Under the pieces are notes generated by a model. The model saw only the letters and a program-made list of their open reading frames with translations, ran no database searches and was not told the origin of the DNA. DNA of 64,000 bases from Coix lacryma-jobi var. lacryma-jobi (Eukaryota; Streptophyta; Magnoliopsida; Poales; Poaceae), in assembly GCA_009763385.1 (NCBI GenBank), contig CM019825.1:19335499-19399498 (forward strand), read 5' to 3'. Made by a program: the position numbers and the translations under genes. Positions 43,258 to 54,573 of this stretch are shown one piece after another; position 1 is the stretch's first letter; each line of letters begins with the position of its first letter.

Positions 43258-43322
43258 TATCTATATGTTTATATCTATTCTATATCTATATCTATATCTA
43301 TATCTATATCTATATCTATATA
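43258..43322. repeat. (TATATC)n microsatellite
   Basis: TATCTA/TATATC units run with little interruption. A related short tract is at about 41733-41760. Each is followed 0.02-0.5 kb downstream by the sentence AAAGAGGCAAAATTTCTTCA (42223, 43338). Confidence 0.85.
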
Positions 43323-43384
43323 TTCTTCTCTATACCTAAAGAGGCAAAATTTCTTCACTGTTTTTGGTCTGGCTGTTCTCACAA

Positions 43385-43770
43385 CCCTACACGCAAGGAA
43401 AGTCTCCGGTGCAAAAAAAAAAAAAACTAGCGATCCATGCATGCAAGACAAGCGGCAAATCAACAGAGCGTCTGTTTAGTTTCTCCATTTTGCAAAAAGA
43501 CAAAATGGATCTAAACATCCTGTCAAGAGCCCAAAATGCAAAAAATATAAATTGGGGATGAACCTAACACTCTTTACTCCTGTCATTTTGCATCATTTGT
43601 GCAAAAACTTTTCACCTAAACTGAGAACTAAATAGGACCAGAGTCAAAAAAAAAACCCCGCAACCCTGCATGCAAGAAAAGTCTGCGCGATCCACCTCCC
43701 CATTGTGTGTAATCCACAACACCCATCTGCAAGACAAGCGCCAAATCAACGGAGTCAAAAAAAAAAAAAG
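43385..43770. repeat. Direct duplication bracketing a small MITE-like insert
   Basis: CATGCAAGACAAGCGGCAAA, then TCAACAGAG near 43440-43468, is echoed by CTGCAAGACAAGCGCCAAAT, then CAACGGAG near 43727-43757; CAAGGAAAGTCT (43395) is echoed by CAAGAAAAGTCT (43673). The intervening 43470-43640 has CATTTTGCAAAAAGACAAAA and GTCATTTTGCATCATTTGTG, resembling a short foldback element. Confidence 0.55.
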
Positions 43771-44240
43771 AACCTCGTATCTTAATTTTGTCTACACTAA
43801 TATTTTCTGTACATTTTGTATACTAATCAAAACATCCATTTCAAATAAGCCCGCGAGAGACACCGACGAACTGAGCCAACGAGAAACAAAGACAACTTCC
43901 GTTTTCCTCGGAGCCAAGCTCACAGTTGCTTTAAGCAGTGTGCAGCACTGCAGCCCAGGCCCAAACGATGTCCAGACAAACAAACACGGTCTTCTGTCCA
44001 GGCAAACAAACATGCCCTATGTTTTCAGCAACCGCAAAGGTCATTAGGGGCCTGTTTGGTTTCCTAGATCTGGGAGAGCGTGGCTCATGGGATACATGAT
44101 GCGGTTGTTTGGTGTATGAGCATACTATCAAAATGACAACATGTAACGGTATTCTCCAAGCATGAATCACATTATTTACGTTTATTTTGTTGTCATGCAA
44201 GTATGGATTCAGATAAGTTGTCCTGATGCTTTTTCACCAC
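43771..44240. other. Intergenic; partial repeat ends only
   Basis: GGGGCCTGTTTGGTTTCCTA at 44048 resembles a hAT- or Harbinger-type MITE end, but no matching partner was fixed; it may lie beyond the LTR nest. Confidence 0.35.
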
Positions 44241-44243
44241 TAA

Positions 44244-45128
44244 GAGCAACTCCAGTGGAGCCCCTAAACAAGCCCCTATTCTAATTTTAGGAGTTTGTGC
44301 AGAAAAAATTCACTCCAATGGGGCTCCTACTTCAACTCCTATTTTAGGAGAGCTCCCAAAATTTGGTTTTAACACCCCAGGAATCAGTGCTCTCTATTCC
44401 CCCGACGCCACCCTGCAGTCGCGGCCCCGACGCTGCCCTCCCACCGCCGCAGCCCCCGTCGCTTCCCTCCCGCCGCCGCTCCTCACCGCTGCGTTCTTCT
44501 CCTCCCCTCAGATCCGGCGAGCTCAGCCCCGGAGCTCACGGATCCGGCGAGCCTCCTCTTCCTCTTCTCCACGGGCAAGGACGACACCATCGGCGGCGGA
44601 GGGAGGGTGGAGGCCGGTGAGGCGGTCGTGGAGGCAGGCTGGGCAGAAGCCGGTGACGGCGACGACCAGGTGGAGTACGGGCGCCGCGACTCCCCTTGCC
44701 GACCCTCTCCTCCAATGCCGCGACTCCCCTCGCCGGCCCTCCTCCGCCGCGACTCCCCTCGTCAGCCCTCCTCCGATGCGGCGACTCCACCGACGACTCC
44801 ACTCCCCGGCCGGCCCTGACTCCACCGTGACTCCGAGAAGAGCGAGGCGGCGAGTCCACCGCGGTCCTCTCAGATGCGGTGACTCCGAGCAGACTGTGTG
44901 ACTCTGAGCTAGGGGATGGCCGAGTGAGTCTATGACAACAGGTCACACATGTCATTGTCTATGACAACAAGGTTCCACATGTCATTGTCTACTGGAACTA
45001 TTTTGAGGGCCTAAATATAGGTGGTGCTGTTGGAGTAGAATGAAAAAAATTGAGCCAACAAAAATTGGGGGTAGCACCCCAAATCAAAAATAGGGGCCTT
45101 GAATTGGGTGCTTGCGCTGGAGTTGCTC
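44244..45128. mobile_element. Harbinger-type (TAA duplication) element with GC-rich interior, split by the copia nest
   Basis: The left end is TAA then GAGCAACTCCAG at 44241-44255. The right end is CTGGAGTTGCTC at 45117-45128, and the closing TAA is found at 53452-53454, beyond the LTR insertion. The original element was about 885 bp. TWA duplications and GAGCAACTCC ends fit PIF/Harbinger non-autonomous elements. Subterminal AT-rich parts surround a GC-rich core (44400-44900) with tandem CCGCGACTCCCCTCGCC-like units, unlike typical MITE interiors and suggestive of captured host sequence. No transposase is present. Confidence 0.78.
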
Positions 45129-45129
45129 T

Positions 45130-46151
45130 TGTTAGAATTATATGGGCTTGGCCCATTAACAAATTCTGAAATTCATAATAAATCTCAAAGGCCCATTCAT
45201 GTGTGAGCAAAGAGGGGAAGTGAAACTCTTTAGTCCCACCTTGCTAGTGGAAGGGGAGGAGGACTTGCTTAAATATGGAAGTCCTCTCCACTTCCTCAAG
45301 TCTAGTGTGAGAAGGAGAAAGAGAAACCCGCGCGCGCTCGCTCGCCTCGCCTCGCCGGGCCGGGCGTGGCGTGGCGTGGCGGCTTGCGCGGGTGCGCGGC
45401 ACCTGCGTGAATGGTCCGCCGAAATCCGGCTCCTCGCCTTGCGGGAGCGCGGTCTCCTTTTGCAGTTTTAGTTTTTGGTTTCTTGGCCTTCAAGTTGCAG
45501 AGTCCTAAACCGATTTAGATCGTGATCGCGACACGAGGTCGGTTCAACAGGGCTATATAAGCAGCCTATCGGCCACGCCAAAACGTATCTCAACACCTCT
45601 CGAGCTAGGGTTTGCCTCATATCGCTTTTGCGCTGCCGTCTAGTCGTCTCCAGTCCGTTCGCTTGCGTGCACCAGCGACTGGGCGAGCAGGTCTCCGGAA
45701 CCCTCGTCTTTGCGATCCTGCACCGGGAGAAGGCGAATAAGGTTTTTGGGAAGCGCTCGTCGCGCGACTGCTCTCGTCTTCAACAACGGGTCGTCTACCG
45801 TCCAAGTCAGGCGGCGCTGCGTCAAGACGTACTCATCGTCAACTGCTCTGAGCTCTTCCTCCAGCGCTCATCGAGGATCGTCCAGCGCTGACTCCGCCAC
45901 CGTCTTCTCCAGCATCAGAAAGGTACGCCGTTCGTGATCTAATTTCTATGCTTATATCAGGTCTTATGCCTTTGTTCTTGCCTTTTAATCTATCTGGTGT
46001 ACGAGCTATGTTTACACCGGTTGTCATGTATGAGATCATGTTATGCATGTTTTGCTATGCTAGTAAACAATACAATCTGCGATATCTAGATCATCATTTT
46101 ATCATGATTTATATTCTGGTTTTAATCTGGAAATTGCCTATTCTTTTAACA
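45130..46151 (+). repeat. 5' LTR of the copia element
   Basis: Begins TGTTAGAATTATATGGG, ends TTCTTTTAACA. TATA box TATATAA at 45554-45560. No initiator-tRNA-Met primer motif follows; the next bases are ATCCAAAAACCTTAG. Confidence 0.9.
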
Positions 46152-46187
46152 ATCCAAAAACCTTAGAATAGGTTTCCAGAATTAACT

Positions 46188-48835
46188 ATGGCTAGTTTTG
46201 TTGATGCGCTGAAGCCAGAAAAAATTTTCTGGAGAGCACTTTAAGAGATGGCAAGTTAAGGTCACCAATTGGTTAACGGCCATGAAAGTGTTCTGGGTGA
46301 GTGCTGGTATGCCGGAGGGAAATATCTCTGAAGAGGATCAGAGAGCTTTCCAGGATGCCAACCAAATCTTTGTGGGAGTTGTGCAGAATGTCCTTGCTGA
46401 TCATATCTTTGATACAATTCTGCACATTAAAGACGCAAAGACTTTGTGGGATTATCTGGCAGCTACCTTTGGTGCTTCAGATGCTGGCAAAGAGTTGTAC
46501 ATCATGGAGACTTTTCATGACTACAAGATTGTTGCGAATAAATCTATAGTCGAGCAAGCTCATGAGATACACCGTCTGGCAAAAGAGCTTGAACTCCTCA
46601 ACTGTGTTATACCCGATGAGTTTGTGGCTGGGTGCATTATTGCAAAGCTACCTTCTTCTTGGAGGAATTTCGCCACAAGCCTTAAACACAAGAGACAGAA
46701 AATATCAGTTGAAAACCTGATAGCATCTCTTGATGTTGAAGAGAAGGCTCGGGCTAAAGATAACACTGAGAAGGGGAACGAGGAAAGAGCTAGCGCCCAC
46801 TTCGTCCAGAAAAACCATGGCAAGTACAAAGGAAAGCCTAAGTCTTTCAATGCCAAAACTACTACTACATTTAAGAAGAAGAAGAAGAATAAAGCAGAGT
46901 TGCCGTGCTTCACTTGTGGAGAGCTTGGGCATTTTTCCAAAGAGTGTCCGGAGCGAGCGGACCGCAAAGGGAAAAAGAAGAATGTCAACCTTGTGACTAC
47001 TAGCGATGCTGATGACGGGTATGGTAATTTTCCTACTATACTATCAGTATTTCAATCACCAAATTGGTGGGTTGATACAGGTGCTAATATTCACGTGTGT
47101 GCTGATATCTCTCTGTTTTCTTCTTATCAGGGGCTCCAAGGTTCCTCCGTCCTAATGGGGAATGGATCACATGCTTCTGTTCGTGGTGTTGGCATGGTAG
47201 ATCTGAAGTTTACTTCGGGGAAGATCGTGCAACTGAAGAACGTGCAGCATGTCCCTACTATACGCAAGAACCTTGTTAGCGTATCTCTTCTTTTGAGAGA
47301 TGGTTTTAAAGTAGTTTTAGAGTCCAATAAAATAGTTATGTCTAAGCATGGACAATTTATTGGTAAAGGCTATGATTGCGGAGGCTTGTTCCGCCTATCT
47401 TTGGCAGATTTTTGTAATAAGTCAGTAAATCATATTTGTGGCACAATTAATGATAGTTCTAATATTTGGCATTCTCGTTTATGTCATGTGAACTTTGGTT
47501 TAATGTCACGTTTGTCTAGCCTGAGTTTAATTCCAGATTTCACTATTGCCAAAGGTTCTAAGTGCCATAGTTGTGTGCAATCAAAGCAACCTCGCAAGCC
47601 TCATAAGGCAGCGGAGGAGAGAAACTTGGCACCTCTAGAACTCATACATTCTGATCTTTGTGAGATGAATGGTGTGTTGACAAAAGGTGGAAAGAGATAT
47701 TTCATGACTTTAATTGATGATGCAACTAGATATTGTTATGTTTACTTGCTTAAAACTAAAGATGAAACGCTAGACTACTTTAAAATCTATAAGGCTGAAG
47801 TTGAGAATCAACTAGAGAGAAAGATTAAACGTCTAAGGTCAGATCGTGGTGGTGAGTATTTTCCTATGCTTTTTGATGATTTCTGTACGAAACATGGTAT
47901 TATTCATGAGAGGACAGCTCTCTATTCTCCTGAATCAAACGGGATTGCCGAGAGGAAAAACCGCACGTTGACTGACTTGGTGAACGCCATGTTAGATATT
48001 GCTGGTCTTTCTAAGGCATAGTGGGGGGAGGCTTTATTGACTGCGAGTCATGTCCTGAATAGAGTTCCAAACAGAAATAAAGAGACAACTCCATATGAGT
48101 ATTGGGTTGGAAGGAAACCATCACTTACATACTTACGCACGTGGGGATGTTTGGCGAAAGTCAATGTTCCAATTTCTAAGAAGCGTAAGCTTGGACCAAA
48201 GACCGTGGATTGCATCTTTCTAGGATATGCACATCATAGCATTGCCTATAGATTTTTAGTAGTAAAATCTGAAGTACCTGATATGCATGTGGATACGATC
48301 TTTGAATCTCGTGATGCTACATTCTTTGAGAACATTTTTTCCTATGAAAGATATGCGTAGCAATGCTAAGTTTTCCTCTGAATTAACTCCTGATTTTACT
48401 ACACCTATTGAGTCTCCGTTTAAGTCATTTGAACAACCACTTAATGAAGTCCTTGAGGAGGATGACAATGAAATTCCTGTGAGGAACAAGAGACGAAGGA
48501 TTGCAAAATCCTTTGGTGATGATTTCATTGTGTACCTTGTGGATGATACTCCTACTTCTATTACAGAAGCATATGCATCTCCAGATGCAGATGATTGGAA
48601 AGAAGCTGTTCGTAGTGAGATGGACTCGATTCTTTCTAATGGTACTTGGGAGTTATCTGAGTTGCCTTTTGGTTGCAAACCTGTGGGTTGTAAGTGGGTG
48701 TTCAAGAAGAAGCTTAGACCTGATGGTACTATTGACAAGTACAAGGCTCGACTTGTGGCTAAGGGTTATACTCAAAAAGAAGGCGAGGATTTCTTTGATA
48801 CTTATTCACCTGTTGCTAGATTAACCACTATTTGA
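46188..48835 (+). pseudogene. Copia gag-protease-integrase and start of RT, broken
   Basis: The ATG at 46188 opens M-A-S-F-V-D-A-L-K-P-E-K; an extra A in the A-run near 46220 shifts the frame, and the frame stays open from about 46234 to a TAG at 48019. Features: gag with W-D-Y-L-A-A-T-F near 46450, CCHC knuckle C-F-T-C-G-E-L-G-H from 46906, protease D-T-G-A at 47073, integrase zinc site H-S-R-L-C-H near 47470 and C-H-S-C near 47563, core aspartates in H-S-D-L-C near 47650 and I-D-D-A-T near 47713, and S-N-G-I-A-E-R-K-N near 47935. After the TAG the same frame continues to 48360. An extra T in the T-run near 48335 shifts it again. RT starts about 48630 (W-V-F-K-K-K) and meets a TGA at 48833. 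The product would be the particle protein and integration enzymes. Confidence 0.9.
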
Positions 48836-50089
48836 GTATTACTTTCCCTGGCTGCCTCATATGGTTTTCTCATTCATCAAATGGATGTGAAGACAGCTTT
48901 TCTTAATGGAGAGTTGGATGGGGAGATCTATATGGATCAGCCTGATGGGTTTGTAGTAAAAGGTGAAGAGCAAAAAGTGTGTAAGTTATTGAAATCTTTG
49001 TATGGCTTGAAACAAGCACCTAAACAATGGCATGAGAAGTTTGACACTACTTTAATTAGTGCAGGCTTTGCTGTTAATGAAGCTGATAGGTGTGTGTATT
49101 ATCGACATGGTGGGGGTCAATCTGTTATATTATGTTTATATGTTGATGATATTCTTATTTTTGGAACAAATATTGATGTTATTAATGAGGTCAAGTCTTT
49201 TCTATCAAAGAGTTTTGATATGAAAGATCTGGGTGAAGCTAATGTTATTTTGAACATTAAGCTGATTAAGGATGAGAGTGAGATTACTTTATTGCAATCT
49301 CACTATGTTGAGAAGGTTTTGAGTCACTTTGGCTTTATGGATAGTAAACCTTCTCCAACACCTTATGATCCCAGTGTGACTTTGAGAAAGAACAGAAAGA
49401 TTGCTAGAGACCAACTGAGATACTCTCAGATTATTGGTTCACTCATGTATCTAGCGAGCGCAACTAGACCAGATATCTCATTTGCTGTGAGCAAGTTGAG
49501 TAGGTACATGTCCAACCCGGGTGATAGTCATTGGCATGCACTTGAAAGAGTTTTGCGTTATCTCAAAGGTACAATGAGTTTTGGAATTCACTATTCTGGG
49601 CACCCAGCTGTGCTAGAGGGATATAGTGATGCAAACTGGATTTCTGATATTGATCAGATCTACGCCACTAGTGGGTATGTTTTTACCCTTGGAGGTGGTG
49701 CAGTGTCATGGAGGTCTTGTAAACAGACCATATTGACTAAATCAACCATGGAAGCAGAACTTGCTGCTTTGGATACAGCTTCTGCAGAGGCAGAGTGGCT
49801 GCGTGAGCTCTTGTCTGACTTACCGGCGGTTGAAAAACCAATACCGGCTATCCTTATGAACTGTGATAATCAAACAGTGATCACTAAAGTGAATAATGCT
49901 AAGGATAATGCGAAGTCAACAAGACACGTTAAAAGACGTTTGAAGTCTGTCAGGAAGTTGAGAAACTCCGGAGTAATAGCTGTGACTTATGTGCAAACAG
50001 ACAAAAACCTGGCAGATCCCTTTACAAAAGGGTTATCACGGGATGTGATAGAAATCGCATCAAGGGAGATGGGTATGAGACCCATATGA
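48836..50089 (+). CDS. Copia RT-RNase H portion, open to its natural end
   Basis: This continues the RT frame directly after the TGA at 48833-48835, with Q-M-D-V-K-T-A-F-L-N-G, the catalytic Y-V-D-D near 49138, and L-Y-G-L-K-Q-A-P. RNase H follows with G-Y-S-D-A-N-W near 49618, S-T-M-E-A-E-L-A near 49741 and D-P-F-T-K-G-L near 50014. The stop is TGA at 50087-50089. The TGA upstream stands where the family has arginine and is one C-to-T change from CGA, the usual outcome of methyl-cytosine deamination. The domain would copy the RNA into DNA; without its upstream start it is not expressed as a unit. Confidence 0.88.
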   Translation, partial: VLLSLAASYGFLIHQMDVKTAFLNGELDGEIYMDQPDGFVVKGEEQKVCKLLKSLYGLKQAPKQWHEKFDTTLISAGFAVNEADRCVYYRHGGGQSVILCLYVDDILIFGTNIDVINEVKSFLSKSFDMKDLGEANVILNIKLIKDESEITLLQSHYVEKVLSHFGFMDSKPSPTPYDPSVTLRKNRKIARDQLRYSQIIGSLMYLASATRPDISFAVSKLSRYMSNPGDSHWHALERVLRYLKGTMSFGIHYSGHPAVLEGYSDANWISDIDQIYATSGYVFTLGGGAVSWRSCKQTILTKSTMEAELAALDTASAEAEWLRELLSDLPAVEKPIPAILMNCDNQTVITKVNNAKDNAKSTRHVKRRLKSVRKLRNSGVIAVTYVQTDKNLADPFTKGLSRDVIEIASREMGMRPI

Positions 50090-50651
50090 GTTTACAGTAG
50101 TAGCAACCCAACCTTTTTGATCGGAGATCCCGTGACTAAGGATCTGGGAAGAACAAGCTATTGGTAAACTGAGGAGAGTAACCTCTAAACCCTCTCTATG
50201 TGAAAGATGCAATACTCTCATTGCTATGAGGCACTATATGGAAGGTTGGCAAAGGCCTTAATATGTTCTATTGGCTTTTAAAAGCAAAGATGTTGTCCTA
50301 CAGAGTATTCTTGAAAGAACATACCTATATGAGCCATGACTGTTAAACGTCACAGTCTATGAGATTAGGGTGATCTCTAGTAAGCTCATGAAGAGACCAT
50401 GGAGTATGACGTATATGCTCCACCCACGGAGAAAGGCTATTGGCAGCCAGGTACTAGTTTAACCTTGAGTAAAACTTGCTTCACGCAAAACTTGCAATTC
50501 AAGGCATAGTCCATTGTTCAAGTTGTGAATAAGTGTAACTTGAGGTTATAGGCGGAAGTTCAACTTAACAGTCTCTGCTAAACACTAGTATATCAAACAG
50601 TAGCGGGAACAGGCAAAACTCTAAATGGGAATTTGAGATCTGGTGGGGGAT
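50090..50651 (+). other. 3' non-coding region of the copia element
   Basis: No exon. The polypurine tract GGTGGGGGA sits at 50642-50650, adjoining the 3' LTR. Confidence 0.8.
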
Positions 50652-51224
50652 TGTTAGAATTATAGGGCTTGGCCCATTAACAAATTCTGAAATTCATAAT
50701 AAATCTCAAAGGCCCATTAACTCTAAATGTGTGAGCAAAGAGGGGAAGTGGAACTCTTTAGTCCCACCTTGCTAGTGGAAATGGAGGAGGACTTGCTTAA
50801 ATATGGAAGTCCTCTCCACTTCCTCAAGTCTAGTGTCAGAAGGAGAAAGAGAAACCCACACGCGCGCGCTCGCTCGCCTCGCCGGGCCAGGCCGGGCGGG
50901 GCTTTTAGTTTTTGGTTTCTTGGCCTTCAAGTTGCAGAGTCATAAACAGTTACGACTCAAGAGTCCTAAACCGATTTAGATCGTGATCGCGACACGAGGT
51001 CGGTTCAACAGGGCTATATAAGCAGCCTATCGGCCACGCCAAAACGTATCTCAACACCTCTCGAGCTAGGGTTTGCCTCATATCGCTTTTGCGCTGCCGT
51101 CTAGTCGTCTCCAGTCCGTTCGCTTGCGTGCACCAGCGACCGGGCGAGCAGGTCTCCGGAACCCTCGTCTTTGCGATCCTGCACCGGGAGAAGGCGAATA
51201 AGGTTTTTGGGAAGCGCTCGTCGC
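50652..51224 (+). repeat. 3' LTR of the copia element, first part
   Basis: Matches 45130-45767 except for the loss of about 90 GC-rich bases and an inserted CATAAACAGTTACGACTCAAG near 50941. Stops at the solo LTR. TATA box copy at 51015-51021. Confidence 0.9.
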
Positions 51225-53054
51225 TGAAAGGTCCTAAATGGCTAGAGGGGGGGGTGAATAGCCTATAAAAAATTCTACAGCAACACTTAAACAAACTTGT
51301 TATACAACTAAATGGCGTAGCAAAGATAGCGCTAGCTCTACAAAAGTGCAAGCCACCTATCCACAATATGAATCACTACACAAGATAGAAAAACTAGAAT
51401 AGCAACAACATATAAATAATACTTGCAAGAATGTAACAAAAATAAGTACAAGAGATAGAAGTGTGTATACCGATCCGGCAAGAGATTAATAAATGAATAT
51501 CAATGAATACCACGGAGACAAGTTGACACAATAATTTTTCCTCCGAGGTTCACTTGCTTGCCGGCAAGCTACGTCCCCGTTGTAGCGATACACCCACTTG
51601 GAGGTTCACGCGCTAATAGGCATCACACGCCTAACCCTCAATAGGGTGCCGCACAACCAACACAAGATGGGGATCCACAAGCTACGAGCAATCCACTAGA
51701 GTTACCTTTGGCGCTCCGCCGGGGAAGGTACAAGAACCCCTTACAAATCACCGTGAGATGGCCACGAACAATCACCACTCGTGCCTAATCTCCTCCGCTG
51801 CTCCAAGCCGTCTAGGTGGCGGCAACCACCAAGAGTAATAAGAATATCCGCAGCAACCACAATCGCCAAGTGCCACTAGATGCAAACTCACAAGCAAATG
51901 CACTTGGATCTCTCGATCTCACTTGGATTCGCACTAACAAGCAAAGAGATCGGAGGGAGGGATTAGATCTTACTCAAGAGGATGTTCAAGAAGTCAGAGA
52001 GTCAAGAAACACCCCCCAAAGGCGGCCACGTTCAATATATAGGGAAGGGGCGGCGGCGGCCCGAACCCTACCTTTCTGCGCTTGGTCGGTAGTACCGACC
52101 CCTCCTGGGCGGTACCACCGACAGAGTCAAACTAGCCGTTTTCCCATATCCCGCTGATTTCGGCAAACCACCGACCCCTGGTCGGTTCCTCCGAGGTCGG
52201 TAGTACCGATGTGATGGCGGTACTACCGCCAGGCCAAAAGGCGCCGCGACCAGAGAGCTCTGCGAAAAACCAGTCACTACCGCCTTGCGTCGGTACCACC
52301 GTGGGCGGTAGTACCGAGGTAATGGCGGTACTACCGGCAAGCCATTTTTCAAAAACAACAGAGAGCTCAGCAAAAAAACTCGCCAACCACCGACCTTGGT
52401 CGGTAGTACCGGGCGCGGTACTACCGAGGTAATGGCGGTACCACCGCTAGGCCAAAAACGCCCCATCACAGAGAGGTCTGCACGCTGCCTCCTTGGGCGG
52501 TACCACCGACCCCTCCTGGTCGGTACCACCGGCTTCACACAGAAAAACCCATTTTCATCTCTGAGTTGATCCAAAACTATTTCAACAACTTCTCCTTTGC
52601 AAATGTGCTAACACCACCAAGTGTTTATCATCTTGTGCAAGTGTGTTAGCATTTTCACAATCATTTTCAAAGGATTCGAGTTAGCACACTAGGTCCTAAT
52701 GCATATGCATGTATGAATTCACCTAGTGGCACTTGATAACCGCGGTCACTGAGATATTCCCCTCTTAATAGTACGGCTATCTATCCTAAACGCACTCACA
52801 CCCTCTATGGTGTCTTGAGTGCCAAAACAAAATTCCTGTTTATACCTTTGCCTTGATCTCCATAGGATTTTGCTTTTCTCTTCTTCGTCTTCCAAATGTG
52901 AGGCACTTGATCTATCTTTTGGCCATCACCACCAATATCATGATCGTCATTTAGCTTCCACATATGGTGTGTACCAACCTAGCTCATAAGCACTTCATGA
53001 CATGGTTAGTACACTAGGTGACATCAATTACCCAAAACCAAACAAGGACTTTCA
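51225..53054 (-). mobile_element. Solo LTR of a Sirevirus-like element, inverted
   Basis: Flanked by GTCGC at 51220-51224 and 53055-53059. 1,830 bp, TG...CA on either strand. On the minus strand it begins TGAAAGTCCTTGTTTGGTTT, close to the start of the gag-only element's LTR, and carries the same GGTACTACCG/CGGTAGTACCG arrays (about 52080-52530). A TATATA motif is near 52034-52041. With a clean duplication and one LTR, it arose by recombination between two LTRs that removed the interior. Confidence 0.93.
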
Positions 53055-53447
53055 GTCGCGCGACTGCTCTCGTCTTCAACAACGGGTCGTCTACCGTCCA
53101 AGTCAGGCGACGCTGCGTCAAGACGTACTCGTCGTCAACTGCTCCGAGCTCTTCCTCCAGCGCTCATCGAGGATCGTCCAGCGCCGACTCCGCCACCGTC
53201 TTCTCCAGCATCAGAAAGCTACGCCGTTCGTGATCTAATTTCTATGCTTATATCAGGTCTTATGCCTTTGTTCTTGCCTTTTAATCTATCTGGTGTACGA
53301 GCTATGTTTACACCGGTTGTCATGTATGAGATCATGTTATGCATGTTTTGCTATGCTAGTAAACAATACAATCTGAGATATCTAGATCATCATTTTATCA
53401 TGATTTATATTCTGGTTTTAATCTGGAAATTGCCTATTGTTTTAACA
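53055..53447 (+). repeat. 3' LTR of the copia element, second part
   Basis: Continues from GTCGCGCGACTGCTCTCGTC and matches 45756-46151 with few substitutions, ending TTTTAACA and followed by GCTCT. Confidence 0.92.
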
Positions 53448-53454
53448 GCTCTAA

Positions 53455-54573
53455 GCCTTAAGATACTTGCAGATTTAATGGGTAAACACTTAGCACATGT
53501 TTGTTTGGCATAAGGAAACGCAAACACAAAGGAATGAGATAAACAGTGCTAACGTAAACATGGTAAGGAATTACTTGATTTGTTTGGTTAGCCTTGGTAA
53601 GGTAATGCATAAGCTACTACTAAAAAGGAAACTGCGGTCGACCGGATACTTGCATCTTGTCATTTTGTTCTCCCTTCACTCGACTCAATGGCTACATGAG
53701 CGAACAAGGTGGACCACAGTGCCCAGGCTAGCGGAGACGACATCCAGTATCGTCGATAGCGTGGTTGTGGCAGCGTTATCGCTTTTGGTGATGTCTGGTA
53801 TCCAATAACGGCGCGATTCAATTACAGGAGGCTTGAAACAAACACCATGCAATGATATTTATTACCCTCTGTAAACAAGTCATGTTACAATCATCCAAAC
53901 CAAACAATTTGTAACTCTGCGACTCATCAATTTTCAGGATTACTGATCGTGGGGTGTCCCAGTCCACATATAATCAAGCAATCGACACCTTTTGTAAATT
54001 TCAAATTAGTGACAAATGACAAGAAAGTTCTTCTCAGCTACCAACCCACTCGCCGATACGGAGCGAGCGTCCCCCTAGATCTCAAATCAGAATGCTAGAG
54101 CAAGCGGGCGTGAAGAGGAGCGCTAGCAGCACAAAGCAGGTAAACTTTTTTTTTTGTCTCTCACTCTTTATCTCCCCGTTGCAACGCACGAGCATTTGTC
54201 CTAATTGGTATTAACATTCTCTTCTAATGTAGATGTTTTTTTTTCCATTAGAAGTAAGCAACGGTTTAGCCTAGCTTGGCGTACCTATCCTAAGAAAGAC
54301 CAACAACCATGGTCTTGGCCTGAGATTCATATATAGGAGTTACAACCAATCAACCATGCCTCGGATATAATGTAACTCAATCAAAAAAAAAACTGGTATG
54401 AAGGAAAATGTCACCCGTATTAACCTCGGATCTAACTCAATCCAAAAGAATATAGTAGTCTAATGTGTGAGGTATCAAAGTTACCTTATATGTCGTGTCT
54501 CTCCTCTCGCTATCTATCAATTTGCAATGTTAGATTGAACACAGATAGTTTCTTTCATTCATCTTGTTATTTA
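53455..54573. other. Intergenic; no gene supported
   Basis: Contains TGTTTGTTTGGCATAAGG and TGATTTGTTTGGTTAGCC near 53499-53590 and ATCCAAACCAAACAATTTG near 53895, which look like MITE-end motifs without a resolved structure. Confidence 0.35.

Larger units (their letters stand above)
45130..53447 (+). mobile_element. Ty1/copia LTR retrotransposon, full length but disabled
   Basis: Flanked by GCTCT at 45125-45129 and 53448-53452. 5' LTR is 45130-46151 (1,022 bp); the 3' LTR is 50652-53447, interrupted by a solo LTR (51225-53054 plus a 5-bp duplication), leaving about 961 bp. The polypurine tract TCTGGTGGGGGA ends at 50650. Order gag, protease, integrase, RT, RNase H defines copia. The 3' LTR lacks about 90 bases of GC-rich sequence present at about 45375-45465 of the 5' LTR. 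Lineage below copia (perhaps Tork) is uncertain. Confidence 0.93.

Noticed and set aside
44523..44955. Minus-strand frames in the Harbinger-type element
   Set aside because: They arise from the GC-rich tandem core and change frame between units; no protein family fits.
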